DNA of 64,000 bases from the NCBI RefSeq assembly GCF_019702945.1, contig NZ_AP024749.1, positions 744,001 through 808,000 of the forward strand, read 5' to 3'. The position numbers and the translations under genes are program-made. The DNA is from Flavobacterium okayamense. Its GTDB lineage: Bacteria > Bacteroidota > Bacteroidia > Flavobacteriales > Flavobacteriaceae. The notes beneath the pieces were generated by a model. That model was not told the origin of the DNA, did no database searches, and saw nothing but the letters and a program-made list of their open reading frames with translations. Of this stretch, positions 33,684 to 42,642 are shown piece after piece; the stretch's first letter is position 1, and each line of letters begins with the position of its first letter.

Positions 33684-34691
33684 ATGAAAAATATTTTAGT
33701 AACAGGTGGGGCCGGCTTTATAGGATCTAACTTTGTACCTTACTTTATTGAAAAAAATGAGAATTATCATTTAGTTAATCTAGACGCTTTAACTTATGCT
33801 GGAAATTTAGAAAACGTTAAAGAAGTTGAAAGTCATTTACGTTATACTTTTGTAAAAGGAGATATTGTTGATGGTGATTTTATTAGAGCTTTATTTGATC
33901 AATACCAGTTTCATGACGTGATTCACTTTGCCGCTGAAAGCCATGTAGATAATTCTATTTCAGGACCAGAAGCATTTATCAAAACTAATGTTTTAGGCAC
34001 ATTCAATTTATTAGAGGCCGCTCGAAAATTATGGATGAACGGGCCTAATGATTATAAATCGGAATTTCAAAACGCTCGTTTTCATCATGTTTCAACGGAT
34101 GAGGTTTACGGGACATTAGGCGAAACAGGTTTGTTTGAAGAGACAACACCTTATGCTCCAAATAGTCCTTATTCTGCATCAAAAGCTGGTTCCGACATGA
34201 TTGTTCGTAGTTATTTTCATACCTATGGAATGAATGTTGTTACCACAAACTGTTCTAACAATTACGGACCAAAACAGCATAATGAAAAGTTGATTCCAAC
34301 AATTATCAGAAAAGCTTTAACAGGTGAAAACATTCCAATTTACGGTGATGGTAAAAACGTTCGTGATTGGTTATATGTTCTAGATCATTGCAAAGGAATT
34401 GAATTAGCTTTCAAAACTGGAAAATCGGGCGAAACTTATAATATTGGCGGAAGAAACGAAAGAAATAATCTATATATTGTAGATAAAGTTTGTGCTATTT
34501 TAGACGAAATAAAACCCAAACAAACGGGTAGCTATAAAGACCAAATAACCTTTGTTAAAGATCGTCCAGGACACGATTTGCGATATGCTATTGATGCTAC
34601 TAAAATTGAAAATGAATTGGGCTGGAAAGCTGACGAAAACTTTGAAACAGGAATTGTAAAAACGATTGAATGGTATATAAATAAGTTCTAA
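33684..34691 (+). CDS. rfbB: dTDP-glucose 4,6-dehydratase
   Basis: The 335-residue extended short-chain dehydrogenase has the NAD-binding GGAGFIGS at residues 8-15, HFAAESHVDNSI and HVSTDEVYGTLGE. The catalytic tyrosine-lysine pair is in SPYSASKAGSD, and TTNCSNNYGPKQ follows. It removes water from dTDP-glucose to give dTDP-4-keto-6-deoxyglucose, the second step of dTDP-L-rhamnose synthesis. It lies in the order rfbB-rfbA-rfbC-rfbD, all on one strand. It starts directly after the Wzz-like gene. Confidence 0.96.
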   Translation: MKNILVTGGAGFIGSNFVPYFIEKNENYHLVNLDALTYAGNLENVKEVESHLRYTFVKGDIVDGDFIRALFDQYQFHDVIHFAAESHVDNSISGPEAFIKTNVLGTFNLLEAARKLWMNGPNDYKSEFQNARFHHVSTDEVYGTLGETGLFEETTPYAPNSPYSASKAGSDMIVRSYFHTYGMNVVTTNCSNNYGPKQHNEKLIPTIIRKALTGENIPIYGDGKNVRDWLYVLDHCKGIELAFKTGKSGETYNIGGRNERNNLYIVDKVCAILDEIKPKQTGSYKDQITFVKDRPGHDLRYAIDATKIENELGWKADENFETGIVKTIEWYINKF

Positions 34692-34715
34692 AGTAAAGTA
34701 CTATTTGTTAAATCA

Positions 34716-34743
34716 AACTTTTGACTTTGAACTTTTGACTTTA
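34716..34743 (+). repeat. two tandem 14-base copies in the rfbB-rfbA gap
   Basis: AACTTTTGACTTTG is followed at once by AACTTTTGACTTTA, six bases before the rfbA start. The unit resembles the AACTTT words upstream of tRNA-Cys. It may be chance slippage in AT-rich spacer. Confidence 0.65.
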
Positions 34744-34748
34744 AAAAA

Positions 34749-35612
34749 ATGAAAGGAATAATATTAGCAGGAGGTTCAGGAACACGTTTACATCCGTTAA
34801 CAATGGCTGTAAGTAAACAGTTGATGCCTATTTATGATAAACCTATGATTTATTATCCATTATCAACTTTGATGTGGGCTGGAATTCGTGAAATATTAAT
34901 TATTTCAACACCTCAAGATTTACCTTTATTTGAAAAATTGTTAGGCGATGGTTCTAAATTAGGCTGTCGATTTGAATATGCAGTGCAGGAACATCCTAAT
35001 GGTTTGGCAGAAGCTTTTATCATCGGAAATAAATTCGTAGGAAAGGATAAGGTAGCCCTTATTTTAGGAGATAATATTTTTTATGGAACCGGTTTAGCTG
35101 AGTTGTTACAATCGAATAATAATCCAGATGGTGGAATTGTTTATGCCTATCACGTTCATGATCCTGAGCGTTATGGAGTAGTTGATTTTGATAAAAATGG
35201 AAAAGTATTATCAATAGAAGAAAAGCCAATACAACCAAAATCAAATTTTGCAGTACCGGGAATTTATTTTTACGATAATTCGGTTTTAGAAATTGCTGCA
35301 AATATTAAACCAAGTCCCCGAGGCGAATTAGAAATTACTGACATAAATAAAGCGTATCTAGAACAAGGAAAATTACAAGTTTCTATTTTAGATAGAGGAA
35401 CTGCATGGTTAGATACGGGAACATTTCAATCTTTAATGCAAGCTGGACAATTTGTTCAAGTAATTGAAGAAAGACAGGGATTAAAAATAGGTGCTATTGA
35501 AGAAGCTGCTTATAAAATGGGTTTCATTGATGCACAACAATTACAGAAACTAGCAGAACCGTTGTTGAAAAGCGGTTACGGAACACATTTGATGAGTTTG
35601 ATTAAAGAATAA
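34749..35612 (+). CDS. rfbA: glucose-1-phosphate thymidylyltransferase
   Basis: The 287-residue nucleotidyltransferase has [11 protein letters not shown] at residues 8-18 followed by [18 protein letters not shown], the RfbA signature, and [11 protein letters not shown]. It makes dTDP-glucose from glucose-1-phosphate and dTTP, the first step to dTDP-L-rhamnose. It follows rfbB after a 57-base gap that holds a tandem repeat. It overlaps the rfbC start by one base (TAATG). Confidence 0.96.
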   Translation: MKGIILAGGSGTRLHPLTMAVSKQLMPIYDKPMIYYPLSTLMWAGIREILIISTPQDLPLFEKLLGDGSKLGCRFEYAVQEHPNGLAEAFIIGNKFVGKDKVALILGDNIFYGTGLAELLQSNNNPDGGIVYAYHVHDPERYGVVDFDKNGKVLSIEEKPIQPKSNFAVPGIYFYDNSVLEIAANIKPSPRGELEITDINKAYLEQGKLQVSILDRGTAWLDTGTFQSLMQAGQFVQVIEERQGLKIGAIEEAAYKMGFIDAQQLQKLAEPLLKSGYGTHLMSLIKE

Positions 35613-36163
35613 TGAAGTTTACAGAAACTAAATTAAAAGGCTGTTTTATTTTGGAACCAAATGTTATTGGAGACAAACGTGGTTATTTCATGGAAAGTTT
35701 CAATGAGATAACTTTCAGTAAAGGAATTGGTCAAGAAATTCATTTTGTTCAAGACAACCAATCTTTTTCTTCAAAAGGTGTTTTAAGAGGATTGCATTAT
35801 CAAACCGGCGAACATGCTCAAGCTAAATTAGTTCGAGTTTTACAAGGAGAAGTCCTGGATATTGCAGTCGATTTAAGACCAAACTCGCCAACATTTGGAC
35901 AATATGAATCTATTATTTTATCTGCAGAAAACCAAAAACAATTTTTTGTTCCAAAAGGATTTGCTCACGGATTTTTAGTAATAAGCGAAACGGCAACTTT
36001 CTTTTATAAATGTGATAATTTCTATAATAAAGAAAGCGAAGGAGGAATTATTTATAATGACACTAGATTAAATATCGACTGGAATTTTCATGAATCCGAA
36101 TTAATTATTTCAGAAAAAGATAAAGTATTGCCTTCACTAGAAAACGCTAAGAAAGTATGGTAG
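35612..36163 (+). CDS. rfbC: dTDP-4-dehydrorhamnose 3,5-epimerase
   Basis: The 183-residue cupin-type enzyme has RGYFMESFNE, FVQDNQSFSSKGVLRGLHYQ (split motif with the catalytic His in GLHYQ) and VLDIAVDLRPNSPTFG. FFVPKGFAHGFLV follows. It epimerises dTDP-4-keto-6-deoxyglucose at C3 and C5 on the way to dTDP-L-rhamnose. Its start overlaps the rfbA stop and its end overlaps the rfbD start by seven bases, which suggests coupled translation. Confidence 0.96.
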   Translation: MKFTETKLKGCFILEPNVIGDKRGYFMESFNEITFSKGIGQEIHFVQDNQSFSSKGVLRGLHYQTGEHAQAKLVRVLQGEVLDIAVDLRPNSPTFGQYESIILSAENQKQFFVPKGFAHGFLVISETATFFYKCDNFYNKESEGGIIYNDTRLNIDWNFHESELIISEKDKVLPSLENAKKVW

Positions 36164-37074
36164 TTTTAGTCACTGGCGGCAATGGCCAACTAGGACAAGC
36201 TTTACAATCGGTTGTAGGTAACTATCCTTCAATCGATTTTGTGTTTTGTAATTCATCGGAATTAGACATTACAAATCTTGAACAATGTAGAGCAGTTTTT
36301 TATCAATTTAAGCCTAATTTTTGTATAAATACAGCAGCTTATACAGCTGTTGATAAAGCTGAAAGTGAACCTGAAATAGCTTTCGATATCAATACAAATG
36401 GCGCTGAAAACTTAGCTATAATTTGTAAAGAATTTGATACGATATTATTGCATATTTCAACTGATTTTGTTTTTGACGCTTATTTTGTAAATGGAAAAGC
36501 TTTTTATGATAGAGAACTTCGTTTGCCGTTAAAAAGTGAATTAGGATTATTAGAAACTGATGTACCTTTTCCAAGTGGCGTTTACGGTTTAACTAAACTA
36601 CAAGGTGAACAGGTAATACAAAATATTTGGCAAAAACACGTTATTATTAGAACCTCGTGGGTATATTCGGAATTTGCAAATAATTTCATGAAAACCATGT
36701 TGCGATTAGCTTCTGAAAGAGATTCGTTATCAATTGTTAGTGACCAAATTGGAACCCCAACTTATGCAGTTGATTTAGCAAATGCATTATTAAAAATTAT
36801 TATGTATTGTAATGATGAGTCTATTGAAGAAACTCATTACGGGATCTACAATTTTAGTAATGAGGGACAATGTTCTTGGTTTGAGTTTGCAGTTGAAATA
36901 TTTGCTCAAAAGGGTATTTCTATAGATTTAAAGCCAATACCTACTTCCGCTTATCCAACACCTGCTAAAAGACCTAAATACAGTGTTTTAGATAAGTCAA
37001 AAATTAAGAAAGAGTTTCATATAGAAATCAAAAACTGGAAAGAAAGTCTAACTACTTGCTTGGGAAAAATTTAA
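36157..37074 (+). CDS. rfbD: dTDP-4-dehydrorhamnose reductase
   Basis: The 305-residue short-chain reductase has GGNGQLGQAL near residue 7, NTAAYTAVDKAESEP and HISTDFVFD. The catalytic YGLTKLQGE (YxxxK) and RTSWVYSEFANNFMKTML follow. It reduces the keto sugar to dTDP-L-rhamnose, the final step. There is a short insertion around residues 107-128 (YFVNGKAFYDRELRLPLKSE) not usual in short RfbD proteins, but the core motifs are intact. It begins with an ATG inside the end of rfbC. Confidence 0.95.
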   Translation: MVVLVTGGNGQLGQALQSVVGNYPSIDFVFCNSSELDITNLEQCRAVFYQFKPNFCINTAAYTAVDKAESEPEIAFDINTNGAENLAIICKEFDTILLHISTDFVFDAYFVNGKAFYDRELRLPLKSELGLLETDVPFPSGVYGLTKLQGEQVIQNIWQKHVIIRTSWVYSEFANNFMKTMLRLASERDSLSIVSDQIGTPTYAVDLANALLKIIMYCNDESIEETHYGIYNFSNEGQCSWFEFAVEIFAQKGISIDLKPIPTSAYPTPAKRPKYSVLDKSKIKKEFHIEIKNWKESLTTCLGKI

Positions 37075-37077
37075 TAT

Positions 37078-38181
37078 ATGAAAAGAATTCTTCCATTATT
37101 TTTACTACACTTTTATTTCTTCTTTGCACAGGATAAAGATAAAAATGCAGTTTACTTAGATGCTCAGATATTTAGAGGAAATGTTCTAAAGCATGCTGAT
37201 TATGTGGGTCATTTGGTAACAGGACATCCAGATGGTTTTTTACTAAGTTTGAACTGGAAAACTTCTGGAAAGAAAGAGTGGGAACAAGTATATAATTATC
37301 CAGATTATGGAATTTCGTATCATTATTTAGATTTTAAAAATCAATTTATTGGTGTAAATCATGCGATAGGGTTACATTATAATTTTTACTTTTTCAAGAG
37401 ACATTTAATGTTCCGAATCTCACAAGGTGTTGGTATTACATCTAATCCTTATGATAAAGAAACTAATAACAAGAATAACGCTTTTGGTACAAAGTTTTTA
37501 GATAACAATTATTTTTTGTTGCAATATCAAAAGCAAAATTTAATTGGAAAAGTTGGTTTCCAAGCTGGTTTTATGTTAACACATTTCTCTAATGGAAGGT
37601 TTAAAGCACCAAATAGCGGTATTAATACCTATGCTTTTAACTTAGGTCTGAACTATAACTTTGAAGAAGAAGAAATTTTTAAAAATGATAGCTTGCCTGC
37701 TAATGAAACCTATAAAGAGCGAATAAAATATAATATTGCATTCAGAACCGGACGTTCTGAAGGGCCAGTAATCAATTTAGGTCAAAGACAATTTTATCAT
37801 ATTGGCTTATATGCAGATAAACGTATAGGACGAAAAAGCGCAATACAATTAGGAACAGATATTTTCTTTTCGAGATATTTAAGAGATTATATAAAATTTG
37901 TCTCAATTGCCTTTCCTAAAGAACATCCTGATTATGCAGATCCAGATACTGATTACAAGAGAATTGGACTTTTTGTTGGGCACGAATTATTTATTAACAA
38001 ACTATCAGTTGAAACACAATTTGGATATTATATTTATAAGCCTTTTGACTATGAAATAGATGTTTATCAGCGTGTAGGATTAAAATATTATATTTATAAA
38101 AATTATTTTACCGGAGTTGGTTTAAAAACTCATGGAGGAAGAGCAGAAGCAATTGAAGCTACATTAGGAATAAGATTATAA
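37078..38181 (+). CDS. PagL-like acyloxyacyl hydrolase / lipid A 3-O-deacylase, outer membrane
   Basis: The 367-residue product has an N-terminal signal segment (MKRILPLFLLHFYFFFAQ) and a beta-barrel-like body. The PagL signature appears as THFSNGRFKAPNSGIN, with His169, Ser171 and Asn180 in the catalytic and oxyanion positions. PagL removes the 3-O acyl chain of lipid A in the outer membrane. It is longer than Pseudomonas PagL because of an extra N-terminal barrel region. It follows rfbD by three bases and overlaps the next gene by one base, so it belongs to the polysaccharide operon. Confidence 0.8.
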   Translation: MKRILPLFLLHFYFFFAQDKDKNAVYLDAQIFRGNVLKHADYVGHLVTGHPDGFLLSLNWKTSGKKEWEQVYNYPDYGISYHYLDFKNQFIGVNHAIGLHYNFYFFKRHLMFRISQGVGITSNPYDKETNNKNNAFGTKFLDNNYFLLQYQKQNLIGKVGFQAGFMLTHFSNGRFKAPNSGINTYAFNLGLNYNFEEEEIFKNDSLPANETYKERIKYNIAFRTGRSEGPVINLGQRQFYHIGLYADKRIGRKSAIQLGTDIFFSRYLRDYIKFVSIAFPKEHPDYADPDTDYKRIGLFVGHELFINKLSVETQFGYYIYKPFDYEIDVYQRVGLKYYIYKNYFTGVGLKTHGGRAEAIEATLGIRL

Positions 38182-38927
38182 TGAAAAATTATTTTTACAT
38201 ATTACTTTTAGTTTTACTCACAAGTTGTGGTATTTCTGAAGATTGTTTAAAAGGAAATGGTAGTCCTACTACCTTAATTTTTCCGGTTGATAATTTTACT
38301 AAAGTAAAAGTGTATTCAGGAGTTGGATTAGTAGTTAAAGAAGGTCCATTATATGAAGTTAAAGTTGAAACAAGAGACAACATAAAAGACAACATAGAAG
38401 TTACATTAAATGGAGATATGCTAGTTGTAAAAGACAATTCAACATGTAATATAGCTAGAGATTATGGGGTAACGACTGTTTATGTAACTGCACCTAATAT
38501 TCAAGAGATCCATAGTAAAACTGAACAAGAAATAAAAAGTGATGGAATCTTAAATTTTCCTGAATTAAAGCTATATTCAATTGGTGATGATGGAGATGGC
38601 GCAGGTACTGGAGATTTTTATATAAATTTAGATTGTAATTTTTTATATATAGAAAGTAATACGTTTGCAAATTACTATTTAAATGGAGAAACTAATGATA
38701 TGAATGTTTTTTTTTCTTGGGGTGATGGCCGTTTTTATGGCGAAAATTTAAGTGTAAACAATGTTCTTTCTTTAACACACAGAGGTTCAAATGATATGAT
38801 ACTTTATCCATTAAAAAATATTGAGGGTGTAATTTATTCAAGTGGAAATGTGATTTTAAAAAATGAACCAATTGGCACTATAAATGTTCAGGAATTGTAT
38901 AGCGGGAGACTAATTTTAGATTACTGA
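38181..38927 (+). CDS. DUF2807 (head GIN domain) lipoprotein
   Basis: The 248-residue product has a lipoprotein signal with lipobox LLTSC (Cys16). Residues 30-245 show short repeated strands with Gly/Asn/Asp turns (FTKVKVYSGVGLVVKEGP, ADYGV-like turns, NVFFSWGDGRFYGENLS). This is the head GIN pattern. It would face the periplasm or surface. It sits in an operon with the lipid A deacylase (TAATG overlap) and flippase (TGATG overlap), which is an unusual place for this family. Function unknown. Confidence 0.75.
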   Translation: MKNYFYILLLVLLTSCGISEDCLKGNGSPTTLIFPVDNFTKVKVYSGVGLVVKEGPLYEVKVETRDNIKDNIEVTLNGDMLVVKDNSTCNIARDYGVTTVYVTAPNIQEIHSKTEQEIKSDGILNFPELKLYSIGDDGDGAGTGDFYINLDCNFLYIESNTFANYYLNGETNDMNVFFSWGDGRFYGENLSVNNVLSLTHRGSNDMILYPLKNIEGVIYSSGNVILKNEPIGTINVQELYSGRLILDY

Positions 38928-40405
38928 TGGAATTAAATTCAAAAAAAAGAATTTCAATTAATGTAATTTCTTCAGTCTTGCAAGTTGGGTCGGTTGGAAT
39001 TATTTATTTAATAGTATATAGAATCTTATTAGATAAAATTGGAATAGAACAGTTAGGAATTTGGTCACTTATTCTAGCAAGTACATCAGTAGCCAATTTA
39101 GCGAACTTTGGAATTACATCTGGTATAGTTAAGTTTGTTGCAGAATACTTTTCGAAAAATCAAATAAAAAAAATAGAAAAAGTAGTTTTCACTTCTTTTT
39201 TCTCGTTAACGATTTTTTTTATTTTAATTTCTCTAATAATTTATCCACTTAGTAAATATTTTTTAAAACATGTTGTTGACATTAAATATTATGAACTAGC
39301 TTTAAAAATAGTCCCTATTTCTTTATCATCATTAGTTATATCTTCAACATCTGGAGTATTTACTTCTGTTTTAGAAGGAATCCAAAAGAACTATATTAAA
39401 AATTTTTTAGTGACCACTTCTTCTATTGTTTTTCTTATAGGAGTGATTTTTTTAACTGATAAGTATGGATTAGAAGGTGTTGCATATTCACAGTTATTAC
39501 AATCAACTTTTTTATTCTTAATTTCATACTTATTTGTTGCTTTTGAATTTAAAAGTTTTTTAATATTATTTTCAAATTGGAGTAAAGAAATATTTAAGCA
39601 AATAATGGGATTTAGTTTGAAATTTCAACTTATTTCAATGTTAGTTTTATTCTTTGACCCTATTACAAAAGCTTTTTTGGGAAAATTTGGAGGATTAACC
39701 TTTTTAGGGTATTATGAAATGGCGAACAAATTAGTTTATCAGGTAAGAGCGCTTGTAGTTAATGCAAATCAAGTAATGATTCCAGTATTAATTCATTCAG
39801 TCCATTCAAAAATAGATAATGCAAAGAATTTATATAATACTAATTTAAAATTAACATTTTTAATAAGTCTGCTTTTAATGGGTAGTCTTGTAATATTAAC
39901 CCCCTTAATTTCTTTTCTTTGGATAGGAGAATTAAAGTCGGAGTTTATATATTGTGTTCCTTTGCTTACATTAGGTGTTTTTATTAACCTCGTTAGTTCA
40001 CCTGCTTATTTTGCTTCTATTGCAGATGGGGATTTAAAAATACTCTTAAAAACACATATAATTTTGACTCTATTTAATGTTTTTTTAGGATATCTTTTAG
40101 GAAGTCTTTTTGAAGGAGGATTTATTATAGTTTTTACATCTACCTTTGCATTAGTTATAAGTTCTGCTTTTTTAATTTTTAATTTTAGTAAAAAAATTAA
40201 AAAGAAAAAAATACTTAGTTTAAACAATATAATTTCATTTATAATTGCCATTTTTTTATGTATTATTTCGTTCTTTTGCATGAATTGGATACTAAAATCA
40301 AAAATAGAGTTGGTTCTTGTAATACTAACGACTATAATTGTATTAGCATTTTTTTATTTCATTCTTTTAAGAATAGATAGAAAACTCATAAAAAAAATAT
40401 TTTAA
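38927..40405 (+). CDS. Wzx-type O-antigen / polysaccharide flippase
   Basis: The 492-residue integral membrane protein has about 12-14 hydrophobic segments and a MATE/MVF-like pattern. The N-terminal RISINVISSVLQVGSVGIIY and LGIWSLILASTSVANLANFG segments are typical of polysaccharide flippases. Wzx turns undecaprenyl-linked sugar units from cytoplasm to periplasm. It overlaps the upstream lipoprotein gene by one base. The composition is more AT-rich than that of the rfb genes, common for serotype-specific genes. Confidence 0.88.
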   Translation: MELNSKKRISINVISSVLQVGSVGIIYLIVYRILLDKIGIEQLGIWSLILASTSVANLANFGITSGIVKFVAEYFSKNQIKKIEKVVFTSFFSLTIFFILISLIIYPLSKYFLKHVVDIKYYELALKIVPISLSSLVISSTSGVFTSVLEGIQKNYIKNFLVTTSSIVFLIGVIFLTDKYGLEGVAYSQLLQSTFLFLISYLFVAFEFKSFLILFSNWSKEIFKQIMGFSLKFQLISMLVLFFDPITKAFLGKFGGLTFLGYYEMANKLVYQVRALVVNANQVMIPVLIHSVHSKIDNAKNLYNTNLKLTFLISLLLMGSLVILTPLISFLWIGELKSEFIYCVPLLTLGVFINLVSSPAYFASIADGDLKILLKTHIILTLFNVFLGYLLGSLFEGGFIIVFTSTFALVISSAFLIFNFSKKIKKKKILSLNNIISFIIAIFLCIISFFCMNWILKSKIELVLVILTTIIVLAFFYFILLRIDRKLIKKIF

Positions 40406-40410
40406 AAATC

Positions 40411-41172
40411 ATGTCAAAATTATTTTATTCACAGTTTAATCAAGATGAAATTATAAATATATTATTAAACAATAAAAAAGATGGTTTTTTTATAGATATA
40501 GGCGCTTATGACGGAATAACTTTTTCAAATTCATTATTTTTTGAAAAGCATTGTAATTGGAAAGGAATTTGTTTTGAGCCAAACCCAATTAGCTTTAAAA
40601 AACTTGAAAAAATTAGAGATTCAATTTTAATTAATGGAGGAGTAAGTGATAAAAATTCAATATTAAAGTTTGAAAAACTATCAGGAAGTCAAGAGCTTGA
40701 AATGTTAAGTGGTTTTTCCGACTTTTTTAATGAAGAACATAAGCTAAGAATTAATAATGAATTAAATGAAGTAAAAAACAGTAGTCGCGAAACAATTTTA
40801 ATAGAAACATTTTCTTTAAATAAAGTTTTACAAGATAACAATATAGAAAGAGTAGATTATTGTAGTATAGATACCGAAGGTGGAGAGTTTAATATATTAA
40901 AGACAATTGATTTTAATTCAATTTATATTTCTTCTTTGACAATAGAAAATAATTTTGATTCAAAAGAAGTTATTAAATATATGAATTCAAAAGGATTCAA
41001 ATTTTTGTTTATTTGGAAATGTGATTTGTTTTTTATAAATCAAAATGAAAAAATTAATATAACAACCAAAATAAAATTAATAAAATATTACATAAATTTT
41101 CATTTTAAAAATACGGGATTGTTATACGATAGTTTAAAAAGATTGTACCAACTTTTTAATAGTAAATCATAG
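40411..41172 (+). CDS. FkbM-family methyltransferase
   Basis: The 253-residue product begins with SQFNQDEIINILL, then GFFIDIGAYDGITFSNSLFFE (SAM-binding loop), GICFEPNPISFKKLE and the FkbM-family VDYCSIDTEGGEFNILKTI. FkbM enzymes often methylate sugar hydroxyls in polysaccharides. Position between flippase and a second FkbM gene supports a glycan-modifying role. The acceptor sugar is unknown. Confidence 0.85.
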   Translation: MSKLFYSQFNQDEIINILLNNKKDGFFIDIGAYDGITFSNSLFFEKHCNWKGICFEPNPISFKKLEKIRDSILINGGVSDKNSILKFEKLSGSQELEMLSGFSDFFNEEHKLRINNELNEVKNSSRETILIETFSLNKVLQDNNIERVDYCSIDTEGGEFNILKTIDFNSIYISSLTIENNFDSKEVIKYMNSKGFKFLFIWKCDLFFINQNEKINITTKIKLIKYYINFHFKNTGLLYDSLKRLYQLFNSKS

Positions 41173-41173
41173 T

Positions 41174-41881
41174 ATGATAAAAGTTATTAACGGATTATTC
41201 AATAGAATAGGAATTGATTTAAAAAGATATCCATCGATTGATTTAAGAAGAAGAATCCTTCTTTTGAATGAGTTTAAAATAAATTGTGTTTTAGACGTTG
41301 GTGCAAATTTTGGTCAATATGGAGAGGAATTAAGAAAAACAGGTTATAAAGGGAAGATTCATTCATATGAACCTTTGAGTTTTGCTTTTAACAAATTAAA
41401 AAAGAATTCTTCAAAAGATAAAAATTGGGAAATTAATAATTTTGCTTTAGGAGCAGATAACGAGAAAAGAAATATCAATATTTCTAAAAATTATTTTTCA
41501 AGCTCATTTTTCAACCAAAAAACAGAATTAATTACTCAGGCTACAAATTCCGAATTCTTTACAACTGAAGAGGTTGAAATTAAAACAATAGATTCTATTT
41601 TTACAAAGATTTATAATGAGAATCTAAACTATTATTTAAAGATAGATACCCAAGGGTTTGAAATGGAAGTGTTAAAAGGAGCAGAAAAATCTTTGGATAA
41701 AATAACTGGTGTACAATTAGAAATGTCTTTAAATCCTTCTTATGAGCAAGTTGTAATTTTTGATGAAATTTATGACTTTATGAAACAGAAAGGTTTTAAG
41801 TTATATTCCATTGAAAATGGTTTTTATAACCCAAAAACAGGTCAGTTAAATGAAATTGAAGGTATATTTTTTAGGGTTTAA
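41174..41881 (+). CDS. FkbM-family methyltransferase
   Basis: The 235-residue product has NCVLDVGANFGQYGEEL (SAM-binding loop), KIHSYEPLSFAFNKL, YYLKIDTQGFEMEVLKGA and GVQLEMSL, the full FkbM motif order. It follows the first FkbM gene by one base, but the two share little sequence beyond family motifs, so they probably act on different positions or sugars. A glycan O-methylation role is inferred from context. Confidence 0.88.
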   Translation: MIKVINGLFNRIGIDLKRYPSIDLRRRILLLNEFKINCVLDVGANFGQYGEELRKTGYKGKIHSYEPLSFAFNKLKKNSSKDKNWEINNFALGADNEKRNINISKNYFSSSFFNQKTELITQATNSEFFTTEEVEIKTIDSIFTKIYNENLNYYLKIDTQGFEMEVLKGAEKSLDKITGVQLEMSLNPSYEQVVIFDEIYDFMKQKGFKLYSIENGFYNPKTGQLNEIEGIFFRV

Positions 41882-41883
41882 AG

Positions 41884-42642
41884 ATGAATACTCCACTTTT
41901 TTCAATTATTACAGCAACTTTTAACAGTGAAAAAACTTTAGAAAGAACTATAATTTCTGTTTTAAATCAAAGCTTTATAGATTTTGAATTTTTAATAATT
42001 GATGGAAATTCAAAAGACACAACAGTTGAAATTGTTAAAAAATATGTCCCAATTTTTAACGAAAAAGGAATTGTTTTTAAGTATATCTCTGAACCGGATA
42101 AAGGAATTTATGATGCTTGGAATAAAGGAGTAAATTTATCTAGAGGAAAATGGATAAGTTTTTTAGGTTCCGATGATTATTATTTAGAAAACGCTTTAGA
42201 AACATATAAAAATTCAACAAAAAGCAACTGTAATTATTTACACAGCAAAGTGCAATTGATTAATGAGAAAGGTGATAACCTCAGAATACTAGGAGGTGAT
42301 AATTTTAGCAAATCAAAGTTTTTTAGAAACATGAATATTGCTCACGTAGGTTCATTTCACCACAAGTCTTTATTTGAGAATGAAAAATTTAGTTTAGCAT
42401 ATAAATCGGCAAGTGATTATTATTTTTTCTTAGTCAACTTCGACAAGTTGAAACCATTTTTTATTAATGAAATTACAGCTGTAATGCAATTTGGAGGAAT
42501 TAGTACAAATGTAGATGCTGCTCTAAAAGAAGCAATGCAAGTTAAGATAGATTCAGATAGAAGAAATAAGTTTTTATGTTATTTAGACTTTGCTGTAGAT
42601 CGATTTAAGCATTTTCTTTTGAAATATATTCGTAAAACTTAA
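41884..42642 (+). CDS. family 2 glycosyltransferase
   Basis: The 252-residue product has the GT-A opening FSIITATFNSEKTLERTIIS, LIIDGNSKDTT, YISEPDKGIYDAWNKG and ISFLGSDDYY, the DxD-type metal motif. It would add a sugar to the growing repeat unit on the cytoplasmic side. It starts two bases after the FkbM gene and ends the rightward operon. Its last 38 bases overlap the end of the convergent Wzy-like gene. Confidence 0.9.
   Translation: MNTPLFSIITATFNSEKTLERTIISVLNQSFIDFEFLIIDGNSKDTTVEIVKKYVPIFNEKGIVFKYISEPDKGIYDAWNKGVNLSRGKWISFLGSDDYYLENALETYKNSTKSNCNYLHSKVQLINEKGDNLRILGGDNFSKSKFFRNMNIAHVGSFHHKSLFENEKFSLAYKSASDYYFFLVNFDKLKPFFINEITAVMQFGGISTNVDAALKEAMQVKIDSDRRNKFLCYLDFAVDRFKHFLLKYIRKT

Noticed and set aside
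42435..42450. CAACTTCGACAAGTTG, similar to the loop and arms of the hairpin family
   Set aside because: The leading G-arm layout and the GACAAA tail are missing; it encodes FDKLK in a conserved glycosyltransferase.
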